Origin: Halopseudomonas oceani
GTDB taxonomy: Bacteria > Pseudomonadota > Gammaproteobacteria > Pseudomonadales > Pseudomonadaceae
Reading direction: 5' to 3'
Assembly: GCF_002903165.1 (NCBI RefSeq)
Contig: NZ_PPSK01000007.1
Location: 62,001 to 126,000 of the forward strand
Length of the DNA: 64,000 bases
The notes below the pieces were generated by a model. That model saw only the letters and a program-made list of their open reading frames with translations. It had not been told where the DNA came from and did no database searches. Positions 16,915-25,343 of this stretch are shown piece after piece. The stretch's first letter is position 1. Each line of letters starts with the position of its first letter. The translations under genes were made by a program, and so were the position numbers.

Positions 16915-17178
16915 ATGTGTACTACCTGAGTTACCTCGGCCGCCCGGCGACCGGAAACAGTGACCCGTACCACGACCTGACGGCCTGGTATCAGCCACAG
17001 CAAATAAAGAGAAGCGGGGATCTTATAGGGAAATTCCGGGCAAAGGCAAATAAAGCGGTCTGCGCGGCAGATTCAGTGGCTGAATAGACCCGTATTCTGC
17101 CGCGTGCAGCGCGGTGGCGAGCCAGCCGCAACAGCCCCTAGAATGGGTGATCATAATAATACCTGCCTGGTGAATGAC

Positions 17179-19272
17179 ATGTCCGTGACGCACTACCGCG
17201 CCTGCCACCTGTGCGAGGCCATCTGCGGCCTGGCGATTGAGACCGAAGGTGACCGCATTCTCTCAATCAAGGGTGACCCGCAAGACCCTTTCAGCCGCGG
17301 CCACATCTGCCCGAAGGCGATTGCCCTGCAGGATATTCAGGATGATCCGCAGCGCCTGCGCCAGCCGATGAAGCGGGTTGACGAGGGCTGGGAAGAGATC
17401 AGCTGGGACGAGGCGTTTGCACTGGTGACAGAGCGTCTGGCGGCGATCCAGCAAAAGCATGGCAATAACGCCGTGGGCGTCTATATGGGCAACCCGAATG
17501 TGCATAACTACGGCTCCATGACCCATGGCAACTACTTCCTGGGGCAACTGCACACCCGCCAGCGCTACTCGGCCACCTCGGTTGATCAACTGCCGCACCA
17601 TCTGGTGTCGCTCTGGCTCTATGGCCACATGTTGATGATCCCGATCCCGGATATTGACCACACCGATTACTTCCTGATGCTCGGCGCGAACCCGCTGGCC
17701 TCCAATGGCAGCATCATGACCGTGCCAGACGTGACCAAGCGCATCAAGGCGCTGCAAGGGCGGGGTGGCAAGCTGGTGGTGGTCGATCCGCGCCGCAGCG
17801 AAACGGCTGCCATTGCCAGTGAGCACCTGTTCATTCAGCCGGGTACCGACGTTGCCTTGCTGCTTGGCTTGCTCAACACCCTGTTCAGCGAGCAGTTGAC
17901 CCGCCAGAGCCCGGTGCTGGAAAGCACTGCCGGGCTGGCAGAGGTGCGCGATGCGGTTGCCGAGTTCACCGCCGAGCGGATGGCTCCGGCGTGCGGCATT
18001 CCAGCCGAGCAGATCCGCCAGTTGGCACGAGACTTTGCTGGCGCCGAGCGCGCGGTCTGCTATGGCCGCATGGGCGTGTCGGTACAGCGTTACGGCACCC
18101 TCTGCCAGTGGCTGATTCAGGTCATCAACCTGGTCACCGGCAATGTGGATGTGCCCGGCGGTTCACTGTTTCCGGAGCCTGCGTTTGAGGTGGCATCGGC
18201 CCGGCGCCCCGGCCATTTCGACAAGTGGCGCTCGCGGGTCTCCGGGCTGCCGGAATTCAATGGCGAGCTGCCGGTCGCCGCGCTGGCCGAGGAAATTCTG
18301 ACTCCGGGCGAGGGGCAGATACGCGCGTTGGTCACCTCGGCGGGCAACCCTGTGCTGTCCACGCCCAACGGTCGTCAGCTTGATGCAGCGCTGGAGGGTC
18401 TGGAGTTCATGGTCAGCGTGGACCTCTATATCAATGAAACCACCCGCCACGCCGACGTCATTCTGCCGCCCACCGCATCACTGGAACACGATCACTACGA
18501 CATCACCTTCAACAACTTCGCTGTGCGCAACGTCACCCGCTATAACCAGCCGGTGTTGAGCAAGCCCGAGGGCGCGCTGCACGACTGGGAGATTTTTGTC
18601 GGTCTTGGCAAGGCGTTTGCCGCTGCGACCGGGCAGCCGGCGCGGCCGACACAGCCACCCCATGAACTGGTCGATATGGCGGTGCGTGCCGGCCCCTATG
18701 GCGACCGCCTGTCGCTGGATGTACTCAAGGAAAACCCGCACGGTATCGATCTTGGCCCGCTGCAGCCCAACCTGTTGCGCCGAATTCAGACCGAGAGCTG
18801 GCGCATTGAACTGGCTCAGCCCGCCATGCTGCAGGATCTGCAGCGGGTTGCCGCCGAGCTGGCAGAACTGGCACCCGCCGCTGGTGAATTGCGCCTGATC
18901 GGCCGTCGTCATGTGCGCAGCAATAACTCCTGGATGCACAACTATCAGCGTTTGGTGAAGGGTAAGCCGCGTGACCAGTTGCTGATGCATCCGGACGACC
19001 TGACCGCGCGCAATCTGCAGGATGGGCAGCAGGTGACCGTGCGCTCGCGGGTGGGCGAGGTGCAGGTGGCGGTCTGCGCCAGTGATGAAATGGCACCGGG
19101 CGTGGTTAGTCTGCCCCACGGTTGGGGGCACAACCGGCCCGGTATTCAAATGGATATTGCCGAGCAGCATGCGGGTGTCAGCGTCAACGACCTGACCGAT
19201 GAGCGCTTCCTCGATCCGGTGACCGGTAATGCCGCGCTCAACGGTCTGCGGGTTGAGGTGGTGGCAGCATAA
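17179..19272 (+). CDS. Molybdopterin-dependent oxidoreductase with N-terminal [4Fe-4S] site
   Basis: A 697-residue cytoplasmic member of the DMSO reductase superfamily. The N-terminal cluster ligands are Cys9, Cys12, Cys16 (ACHLCEAICG) and Cys44 (GHICPK). MGNPNVHNYG and the VVVDPRRSETAAIA segment are pterin-binding regions, and the C-terminal molybdopterin-guanine-dinucleotide domain begins near LIGRRHVRSNNSWM. There is no twin-arginine signal. No electron-transfer subunit is adjacent, and the substrate is unknown. ATG 17179 was chosen because MSVTHYRACHLC is a natural start; earlier in-frame ATGs at 17104 and 17143 add residues with no family resemblance. The cofactor genes mobA/moaB/moeA lie at 61-63 kb. 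Confidence 0.85.
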   Translation: MSVTHYRACHLCEAICGLAIETEGDRILSIKGDPQDPFSRGHICPKAIALQDIQDDPQRLRQPMKRVDEGWEEISWDEAFALVTERLAAIQQKHGNNAVGVYMGNPNVHNYGSMTHGNYFLGQLHTRQRYSATSVDQLPHHLVSLWLYGHMLMIPIPDIDHTDYFLMLGANPLASNGSIMTVPDVTKRIKALQGRGGKLVVVDPRRSETAAIASEHLFIQPGTDVALLLGLLNTLFSEQLTRQSPVLESTAGLAEVRDAVAEFTAERMAPACGIPAEQIRQLARDFAGAERAVCYGRMGVSVQRYGTLCQWLIQVINLVTGNVDVPGGSLFPEPAFEVASARRPGHFDKWRSRVSGLPEFNGELPVAALAEEILTPGEGQIRALVTSAGNPVLSTPNGRQLDAALEGLEFMVSVDLYINETTRHADVILPPTASLEHDHYDITFNNFAVRNVTRYNQPVLSKPEGALHDWEIFVGLGKAFAAATGQPARPTQPPHELVDMAVRAGPYGDRLSLDVLKENPHGIDLGPLQPNLLRRIQTESWRIELAQPAMLQDLQRVAAELAELAPAAGELRLIGRRHVRSNNSWMHNYQRLVKGKPRDQLLMHPDDLTARNLQDGQQVTVRSRVGEVQVAVCASDEMAPGVVSLPHGWGHNRPGIQMDIAEQHAGVSVNDLTDERFLDPVTGNAALNGLRVEVVAA

Positions 19273-19341
19273 GCGGGCGCTTTGCTGTAGAATGCCCGGT
19301 CAGCAACGCGTTCGAATGCCCTTTACGTTATGAGGAATACC

Positions 19342-19662
19342 ATGGATATCATCGATACCATCAAAGAACAGATCGCCAGCAACCCGGTGCTGATCTACAT
19401 GAAAGGCGCGCCGAATGCTCCGCAGTGCGGCTTCTCTGCCCGCGCCGTGCAAGCACTGATGGCTTGTGGTGAGAAGTTCGCCTACGTGGATATCCTGCAG
19501 AATCCGGACATCCGTGCGAACCTGCCGGGTTATGCCAACTGGCCGACATTCCCCCAGCTGTGGATCAATGGTGAACTGGTCGGTGGCAGTGACATCATTC
19601 TCGAGCTGCATGAATCCGGCGAACTGCAAGGCATGGTCAAGGCTGCTCAGCCCGCTGCCTGA
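19342..19662 (+). CDS. grxD: Monothiol glutaredoxin (CGFS type)
   Basis: A 106-residue protein with the CGFS active site (APQCGFSARAV), followed by NWPTFPQLWINGELVGGSDI, the glutathione-binding part. In E. coli Grx4 carries [2Fe-2S] clusters bound with glutathione and helps Fe-S protein assembly. The ATG at 19342 is preceded at a good distance by TGAGGAA; an in-frame ATG at 19330 overlaps that site and is less likely. Confidence 0.96.
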   Translation: MDIIDTIKEQIASNPVLIYMKGAPNAPQCGFSARAVQALMACGEKFAYVDILQNPDIRANLPGYANWPTFPQLWINGELVGGSDIILELHESGELQGMVKAAQPAA

Positions 19663-19683
19663 TCCGTATCGCGCAATACTGAA

Positions 19684-19716
19684 ACGCCCGACGGCCTGTG
19701 GCCTCGGGCGTTTTTT
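19684..19716 (+). terminator. Rho-independent terminator after grxD
   Basis: ACGCCCGA-(GGCC...GGCC)-TCGGGCGT followed by T6, 20 bases after the grxD stop. The inner GGCC pairs extend the stem. Confidence 0.9.
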
Positions 19717-19794
19717 ATTCACCGCGAAATGGCGGTGTTCCGGCGGACGCTCCGTACCGATGGCCACCACCGTTCTCCCACGGGCCCTGGTCAG

Positions 19795-20574
19795 TCAGAA
19801 GAACGGCTCCGCGCCGCTGGCGACAAAGTGCGGGTTTTCAAAGCCGGGCTTGCCGTACCGCAATGGCCCGCCGTCGAAGGTTTGTACCTGCCCGCCAGCG
19901 GCGGCCAGCACGGCATGGCCGGCGGCAATATCCCACTCCATGGTTCGACCTTGGCGGGGGTAAATGTCAGCCTTGCCAGCGGCAATCAGACATAGCTTGA
20001 GCGACGATCCTGCATTGACCAGCTTGTGTATCTTGCGGCCGGACAACAGCTGCTTCAGCGCCTGCTCGTCACCATGCGATCGGCTGGCCAGTACGTCCAG
20101 TCCTTGCTCGCCGGGCGTCCGTACATGAATCGGCTCGCGGCCGGTGACGCTTTCAAAGAAGGCACCATCGGCCAGCGAGCCGGCATACAACTCGCCGAGT
20201 GCCGGAGCCAGTACGACCCCCAGTATGGGGCGGCCGTGCTCGATCAGAGCAATGTTGACCGTGAACTCGCCGTTGCGGTTGACGAACTCGCGTGTACCAT
20301 CCAGCGGGTCTACCAGCCAGAAGCAGTCGCCGATTTCAGGAACAATACCGGCAGCGCAGGCTTCTTCCGCCACCACCGGGAAGTTACAGGGTAACTTCGC
20401 CAGCTCGCTGAGGATAATGGCTTCGGCCTTCTCGTCGGCTTCGGTGACCGGGGACGCGTCGGCTTTGCCGCGCACCTCGAAGTCGCTGTGGTAGATGTCG
20501 AGAATCAACTCGCCGGCCGCCCGGCAAACAGGGATCAGGGCGTCCAGTAGTTTCCGTTGTTCTGCTGCCTGCAT
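19795..20574 (-). CDS. cysQ: 3'(2'),5'-bisphosphate nucleotidase
   Basis: A 259-residue inositol-monophosphatase-fold enzyme that removes the 3' phosphate from PAP/PAPS made in sulfate assimilation. Metal-binding landmarks are VAEEACAAG, WLVDPLDGTREFVNR and EWDIAAGHAVL. The length fits CysQ (about 250-270). It faces grxD across the terminator at 19684. The region between its start and the transposase-like gene (63 bases) holds nothing clear. Confidence 0.94.
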   Translation of the reverse strand: MQAAEQRKLLDALIPVCRAAGELILDIYHSDFEVRGKADASPVTEADEKAEAIILSELAKLPCNFPVVAEEACAAGIVPEIGDCFWLVDPLDGTREFVNRNGEFTVNIALIEHGRPILGVVLAPALGELYAGSLADGAFFESVTGREPIHVRTPGEQGLDVLASRSHGDEQALKQLLSGRKIHKLVNAGSSLKLCLIAAGKADIYPRQGRTMEWDIAAGHAVLAAAGGQVQTFDGGPLRYGKPGFENPHFVASGAEPFF

Positions 20575-20637
20575 GCTGCTTCCTGATTGGGATGTTGGCC
20601 CTGCAGGATACCATCAAGCGCGGAGCCGTCGCCTCGT

Positions 20638-21267
20638 TCAGTGTGCCTTGGCGGGCAAGCTGGACCATCGCCATTCATCCGGTTGGTCGCACAAGCCAGC
20701 GGTCACAGGGCTGTTGTGGATCTGCTGTATGGTGGGTGCCAGGTCGCGCGGCTCAGGGATATAGCGATCCCAGTAGTCGCGCATCCACAACATGCGCCCA
20801 GGTGTCTTCAGTTGCAGCTCGTCCTTGTGCAGTAGCATCCAGCGCGTGGTGGCGGTTTTCCAGGCCTGCACGATGCGCGGCATGGAGTAGGTCGGCTCAA
20901 GCAGGATATGTGCGTGGTTCGGCATGATGCACCACGCAATCAGTTTGTGGCGCTTGCGGTTATGTTGCTCAAGCGCGTCGATCAGCTCGGCGGCCATGCG
21001 TGGATGCCTCAACAGACAGCAACCCTCACCTTGCTGCAGCACCTCCTCGAGGCGCTGGCGTCTCTGCAGGGCGCGTTGGGCCTGGGGGTAGTCGCGAATT
21101 TCCTTGCTGATTGCCCGTTGAGTGCATTGTGGTAGCGCATCAGCCAGCTTCAGGGTGATCAGCTGCACATCGTAAGGAATGGGGCGTTCTGAGACGCTGG
21201 GCTGTCGCTCCCAGCCTTTCCATACGTCGGCGCGATTAACGCTGGGGGTGAAGTTGTCTCGGGACAT
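20638..21267 (-). CDS. REP-associated tyrosine transposase (RAYT, Y1_Tnp)
   Basis: A 209-residue single-strand DNA transposase relative. The HUH motif is visible as His118-Ala-His120 (CIMPNHAHILLEP), and the catalytic tyrosine is likely Tyr165 in WMRDYWDRYI. RAYTs are domesticated IS200/IS605-like enzymes that act on REP palindromes. The ORF is intact. I used ATG 21267 because it has a strong AAGGAAG site; an upstream in-frame start at 21324 lies inside the flanking palindrome. No matching left and right IS ends are seen. Confidence 0.88.
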   Translation of the reverse strand: MSRDNFTPSVNRADVWKGWERQPSVSERPIPYDVQLITLKLADALPQCTQRAISKEIRDYPQAQRALQRRQRLEEVLQQGEGCCLLRHPRMAAELIDALEQHNRKRHKLIAWCIMPNHAHILLEPTYSMPRIVQAWKTATTRWMLLHKDELQLKTPGRMLWMRDYWDRYIPEPRDLAPTIQQIHNSPVTAGLCDQPDEWRWSSLPAKAH

Positions 21268-21321
21268 TGATCTTCCTTGTCGTTGTTCCATCAGGAACCT
21301 TAACAGCAGGAAGAATGATGT

Positions 21322-21344
21322 CATTTGGCCGTATTCGCCAAATG
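21322..21344. repeat. Inverted repeat upstream of the RAYT gene
   Basis: CATTTGGC (21322-21329) and GCCAAATG (21337-21344) flank a 7-base loop. It lies 55 bases upstream of the RAYT start, where such genes often carry their cognate REP. Confidence 0.65.
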
Positions 21345-21394
21345 TGAAACAAATTGTATTTTTGGCTCAATGCTAGCCCAAACGGGTGAGGTGG

Positions 21395-21784
21395 CTAACC
21401 TTCAACAGGCCTTTGGCGTCGGATCAGTAGCGTGTAACAGGCAATCAGCAGTAGGCCCACCAGCAACCCACAGCTGTTCGCCATGATGTCTCCCCAATCC
21501 GGGGAGCGGGTAGGGTGCAGGGATTGAACCAGTTCCACAGCGGCGCCAACAAGTGTCATGAAGATCGCTCGAAACCACCAGCGCCAGTGAGGGAAGGCGG
21601 CGAAGCTGAGCACCGTCAGGGCAAAGATGCCGCCGGCGTGGTAGCCGGAGGCCTGCCAGCTGTACGCGGTTGGTGGCGGGCTGGGGCTCATGCCCAGATA
21701 CAGCCCGAGTGCCAGCAGGGCAAAGAAGGCGAGCTTGAACCACAGGCTGTAGCGCGCCATCAGGCGCTCAATGAGCTGCCTCAT
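21395..21784 (-). CDS. VanZ-like small membrane protein
   Basis: A 129-residue protein with four hydrophobic segments. ASGYHAGGIFALTVLSFAAF, then AAVELVQSLHPTRSPDWGDIMANSCGLLVGLLL, matches the VanZ-like family (ExxQ and DxxxN motifs). VanZ-like proteins often close polysaccharide or glycopeptide-resistance operons; the biochemical role is unknown. The ATG lies 2 bases after the yjbH stop, making it the last gene of the export operon. Confidence 0.75.
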   Translation of the reverse strand: MRQLIERLMARYSLWFKLAFFALLALGLYLGMSPSPPPTAYSWQASGYHAGGIFALTVLSFAAFPHWRWWFRAIFMTLVGAAVELVQSLHPTRSPDWGDIMANSCGLLVGLLLIACYTLLIRRQRPVEG

Positions 21785-21786
21785 GA

Positions 21787-23910
21787 TCAACGCGACAGGT
21801 TCTGGAAGCTGTTGTCGAACAGATCCAGATCCCGCTCCTCGGTCAGCTGGTACAGCTCATAGTTGCGCCAGAGCTTGGCACCACCGTCCCGGGTCAACGG
21901 GTTCCAGGCCAGGTTGGCTACGGACTTGGTCGAGCCAAGGAAGAACGCATCGAACGGTATTTGAATGTAAACACCCTTGTCGAAACTACCCTCGCCGAAC
22001 TCTTCCTTGGAGACGTCGGTCATGGTCGCCCAGCCGCCCATTACAACGCCGTTGCGGAAGCGTCGAGACAGGTCGATGGTGCCGCCGATGTCACCCGCCA
22101 GATAACGTCCGACGCTGCCCTTGATCAAGACGTCGTGGAAGCCGGTTCGCAGGTAACCAGTGATGTGGCCGGTCAGCGTCGAATAGTCGCGGAAACTGAA
22201 TTCCTGTGCGTAGCCACGCTGCTTGACCCAGTTGACGTCGACACCGACCGCCCAGTCGACGCCGTGCGGCCGATACAGCACTTCACCGCCCAAGCCGCCG
22301 TACATGTCTTCCAGCAGACCGGCGTAGGCCATGCCGAACCAGTCGCGGTTGATCTGTTCGGTCTGCGTGTACTGCAGCCGGTTTAGCTGTACGTCTGAGG
22401 TAGTGAGGTACTGGCGCAGATCGGTCCGTACGCGCGGCAGGTTACTCGGGCCGTCGTATTCGAACTGGTCATAGTTGTTGAGCAGGTTAATGCCCACGGT
22501 GCCGTCGAGCCACTTGTTACGGTCAAAATAGAACTGGGCATTGGCGCGCAACAGGAACTGGTACAGGATGAAATTGTCTGGCCCGCCGACGTTCTGACGA
22601 TAGCCGAGCGCCAGGCCTGCGTTGAACCGGTCAAGCTCTTCAGCATAGACCTCTTCGGTTTCCTGTGTCGACGGAACGGCGTTGACCATGTGATAGCGCA
22701 GGGCGCGCTGATCGGCTTCAAACTGCTCATACTGGCGCAGGGTTTCTGCGTTGATGCTGGTCTCATTCAGTGCCATGCCATAGGGCTTGTGTACCAGCGT
22801 ATACCAGTCGTACGTGCCTTCACCGAGGCTGTTATCCAGCACCCGGGCGGCACGGCTCATACCTTCGGCGTCGCTTCGGTAGGTGGTCTGTTCGCCGGTA
22901 ATGATGACTTCATCATCCTTGACTGCGATGCTTTCAACCTTGATGCCCGCGTTAGCGCTCAGGCGCTCGCTGATGTTGGCCCAATCAACGTTGGCACCCC
23001 TTACACCTGCCGGCAGTGCGCGGCGTGCCTCTGGCGCTGGATCGAGCACTTTTGGCGGGCGTTGCATTGTCCGCAGGTTGGTGTGCATCGTGATGCCGAA
23101 CATGGCGGTGTTGCCGCGCTCCCAGCCCACAGTGACATCTGCCCAGTCGGCCAGGCTGTACAGAACGCCCACGTTGATGGGGGAGTCCTGCTCCTGGTTG
23201 TTCTGAAAAGGCTCGGATTTGTAATCGTTGCCATCAAGTTCCACTTTCAGCCGCAGGTCATCCCAGGGTGTCTGGTACTCAACGCCGCCAAAAATGCTGG
23301 GGCGGCCGCTGAAGTAGCTGCTGGTGTTCAGCGTACCGCCCGGGTCGTCGTTTCTGGCGCGGTCATCGAAGCTGTCACTGATGACCGACAGCGGGTTACC
23401 GAAATCGCCCCTGTTGCCGATGTAACCCCAGGCCACACCCAAGCTGAAGTCAAGGTCGTAGAAGCGCTTGTTGGCGACGACAAATTCGCTGGAGAACAGC
23501 CCCGTACCGCCAACGTCCCGGAAGCCCAGGGCCACTTGAGGTAGCCAGCGGCTTTCTTGCCAGAGTCGAAACTTGGCGTCGATCGCCTTGTCTTTCAGAC
23601 TCTGACTGCTGAAGTCCTCGCTACCGTAATTGATGTTGCTGATATCAATGTAGCGGATGGTGCTTTCCAGCCAAGGCAGTGGCTGCACCGAAATGCTGTA
23701 GCGGGTGTAAGGCGAGGTGCGGTTTGCGGTAAAGCTGAACTCGCCTTCGGGGGCCATTCGGGCAGTGGGCGTCTGCAGTAGGCCAACGCCGCCATAATTG
23801 TGCTGGGTGGCGCGGTAGCGCGGATTCTCGTCGGCCAGAGCGCAGGAGGCGCTAGCGGCCACCAACGGCAGCGCGGACACGGTAACCAGGCGAAGAAGCG
23901 TTTTACTCAT
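21787..23910 (-). CDS. yjbH: YjbH/GfcD-family outer-membrane beta-barrel protein
   Basis: A 707-residue exported protein: signal peptide (VTVSALPLVAASASCALA), then NYGGVGLLQTPTARMAPEGEFSF, the opening block of the YjbH family. Many alternating amphipathic strands with aromatic girdles (for example DYSTLTGHITGYLRTGFHDVLIKGSVGRYLAGD) indicate a large beta-barrel. E. coli YjbEFGH and GfcABCDE make or export an exopolysaccharide; YjbH is predicted to lie in the outer membrane. It overlaps the preceding gene by 8 bases, so it is translationally coupled. Confidence 0.88.
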   Translation of the reverse strand: MSKTLLRLVTVSALPLVAASASCALADENPRYRATQHNYGGVGLLQTPTARMAPEGEFSFTANRTSPYTRYSISVQPLPWLESTIRYIDISNINYGSEDFSSQSLKDKAIDAKFRLWQESRWLPQVALGFRDVGGTGLFSSEFVVANKRFYDLDFSLGVAWGYIGNRGDFGNPLSVISDSFDDRARNDDPGGTLNTSSYFSGRPSIFGGVEYQTPWDDLRLKVELDGNDYKSEPFQNNQEQDSPINVGVLYSLADWADVTVGWERGNTAMFGITMHTNLRTMQRPPKVLDPAPEARRALPAGVRGANVDWANISERLSANAGIKVESIAVKDDEVIITGEQTTYRSDAEGMSRAARVLDNSLGEGTYDWYTLVHKPYGMALNETSINAETLRQYEQFEADQRALRYHMVNAVPSTQETEEVYAEELDRFNAGLALGYRQNVGGPDNFILYQFLLRANAQFYFDRNKWLDGTVGINLLNNYDQFEYDGPSNLPRVRTDLRQYLTTSDVQLNRLQYTQTEQINRDWFGMAYAGLLEDMYGGLGGEVLYRPHGVDWAVGVDVNWVKQRGYAQEFSFRDYSTLTGHITGYLRTGFHDVLIKGSVGRYLAGDIGGTIDLSRRFRNGVVMGGWATMTDVSKEEFGEGSFDKGVYIQIPFDAFFLGSTKSVANLAWNPLTRDGGAKLWRNYELYQLTEERDLDLFDNSFQNLSR

Positions 23911-24679
23911 CTGCGGCAGTCGCCTCTAGGCCGGTGTACTGGGTTGCAAGCAGTGCTGCCATTTCATCGTTGAAATCATTGCCGCTCTCACCAAACAGGG
24001 CGGGATGAAAGGGTACGTAAAGCGTGCCGCCTGTCGCCAGCCAGCCATCGTCGCTGTTCCAGGACGCGACGCCGAGTCGCTGCACGGTGCTATCGGGCTG
24101 AATCAGATAAATATAGTCACGGTCAGCAGCCCAGTGACGTGGGCAGCTGTCCAGGTAGGCGGCTGCGGGCTGTGCCGGGACAAACGCCGTTACGCATTCC
24201 TCAATTACCGCCCCGGTCAGACGGATGGTGGATGACCGGGTTGGGTACACAATATGGTCGCCAGGCTCCAGCAGCGGGTTGTACGCAAGCAATCGTTGCT
24301 TTAACGGATTCATCTCGGCCTGGATACGACCAGTGACAGCCATTCGGGTAATCTGCTGCAGCTGGCGCTCGAGCAGTGCGGTCAGCGATGGATCCTCTAT
24401 ACGGCCTGCGTTAACACGCGCCGTGTGAAGGTCAAAAAGCACACCGGCCTTGAGTTTGCGTTGCTCTTGGCGTGCGCTTTGGCGTAGTAGCGCGGCACCG
24501 AGCGGCCAGGCATCCGCCGTCGGCCTGACGGCCGTTGTCAGATCAAGCAGGCGCAGATCATCGCGCCAAAGATAACGTCCGGGAGAGGCGACGGCGCCTT
24601 CAACCAGCAGCTCTTGAGCCATGACTGGTCCGGTACACAGAACGCCAGCCAGAAGTGCGGTAATCAGATGACGTTTCAA
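23903..24679 (-). CDS. yjbG: YjbG/GfcC-family capsule biosynthesis protein
   Basis: A 258-residue periplasmic protein with a signal peptide (LITALLAGVLCTGPVMA). The middle contains NPLLEPGDHIVYPTRSSTIRLTGAV, which resembles the SLBB-type beta-grasp of Wza and is known for GfcC. The C-terminal DYIYLIQPDSTVQRLGVASWN fits the family. It probably works in the periplasm beside the Wza exporter. It overlaps yjbF by 4 bases (ATGA). Confidence 0.85.
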   Translation of the reverse strand: MKRHLITALLAGVLCTGPVMAQELLVEGAVASPGRYLWRDDLRLLDLTTAVRPTADAWPLGAALLRQSARQEQRKLKAGVLFDLHTARVNAGRIEDPSLTALLERQLQQITRMAVTGRIQAEMNPLKQRLLAYNPLLEPGDHIVYPTRSSTIRLTGAVIEECVTAFVPAQPAAAYLDSCPRHWAADRDYIYLIQPDSTVQRLGVASWNSDDGWLATGGTLYVPFHPALFGESGNDFNDEMAALLATQYTGLEATAADE

Positions 24680-25332
24680 GGCTGTTCACCCTGGGCTGGC
24701 TGATAGCTAAACAGCATATCCATAGTCAGCATTCCGGGGGCGGGTTGCTGAATGCTGCGGCGCACTCTGCCCGTCGCCGGGTCAACCCAGTAGTAGTTGG
24801 TTGTCTCGAAGCCGAGATCGGGCATGCGGACGTGCTCGTCGATCCGTTGGTATGGCTGCCCGGGTTCCGAGGTGAACTGCTCAAGCGGGCCGCGATAGTA
24901 GGTCGCGATCTGCTGCAGGCCGGTCTGGTAGGTCAGCGGCAGATCGACCGAGCGCACCACTTCGGTGCCGTCGGCGACGGTAAGCAGTCCTTGCACAAAG
25001 GGGTCGTCCTGGTTCAGAGGCGCGTTAACGTCCGTTTCCAAGCCCACCAGTTGGGTGATTCGTCCGTATTGGGTTTCGAGCTGCTCGGTCAGGCCGTACC
25101 ACTGGACAACACCGCTGCTGCCTGCGGGGGCAACGTACAAACCTTCTGCGCGGCCCGCCGCGATAAACAGCGTATCAGCCTTGGGATTGTTGATTTGCTC
25201 AGGCGAGATGCGGTTGAGTTTACCGTCAGCCAAGACCCGGAAGGTGGCTACCGAGTCAGCCGTCAGCGAATTGCAGGCCGCCAGGGGCAAGGCTGCAAGC
25301 AGCAGCAAGCCTGAGCGCAGAAAAGGACTCAC
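24676..25332 (-). CDS. yjbF: YjbF/GfcB-family lipoprotein
   Basis: A 218-residue lipoprotein: lipobox LPLAACNS with the lipidated Cys at about residue 20. The rest matches the YjbF/GfcB family (YGRITQLVGLETDVNAPLNQDD and ETTNYYWVDPATGRVRRSIQQ). Its place between wza and yjbG suits an outer-membrane-anchored partner in polysaccharide export. Confidence 0.86.
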   Translation of the reverse strand: MSPFLRSGLLLLAALPLAACNSLTADSVATFRVLADGKLNRISPEQINNPKADTLFIAAGRAEGLYVAPAGSSGVVQWYGLTEQLETQYGRITQLVGLETDVNAPLNQDDPFVQGLLTVADGTEVVRSVDLPLTYQTGLQQIATYYRGPLEQFTSEPGQPYQRIDEHVRMPDLGFETTNYYWVDPATGRVRRSIQQPAPGMLTMDMLFSYQPAQGEQP

Positions 25333-25343
25333 GGTCAGGCCTT

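Noticed and set aside
20638-21344. RAYT region considered as a complete insertion sequence
   Set aside because: No matching left and right ends or target-site duplication could be seen; RAYTs are usually single-copy and not self-mobile.
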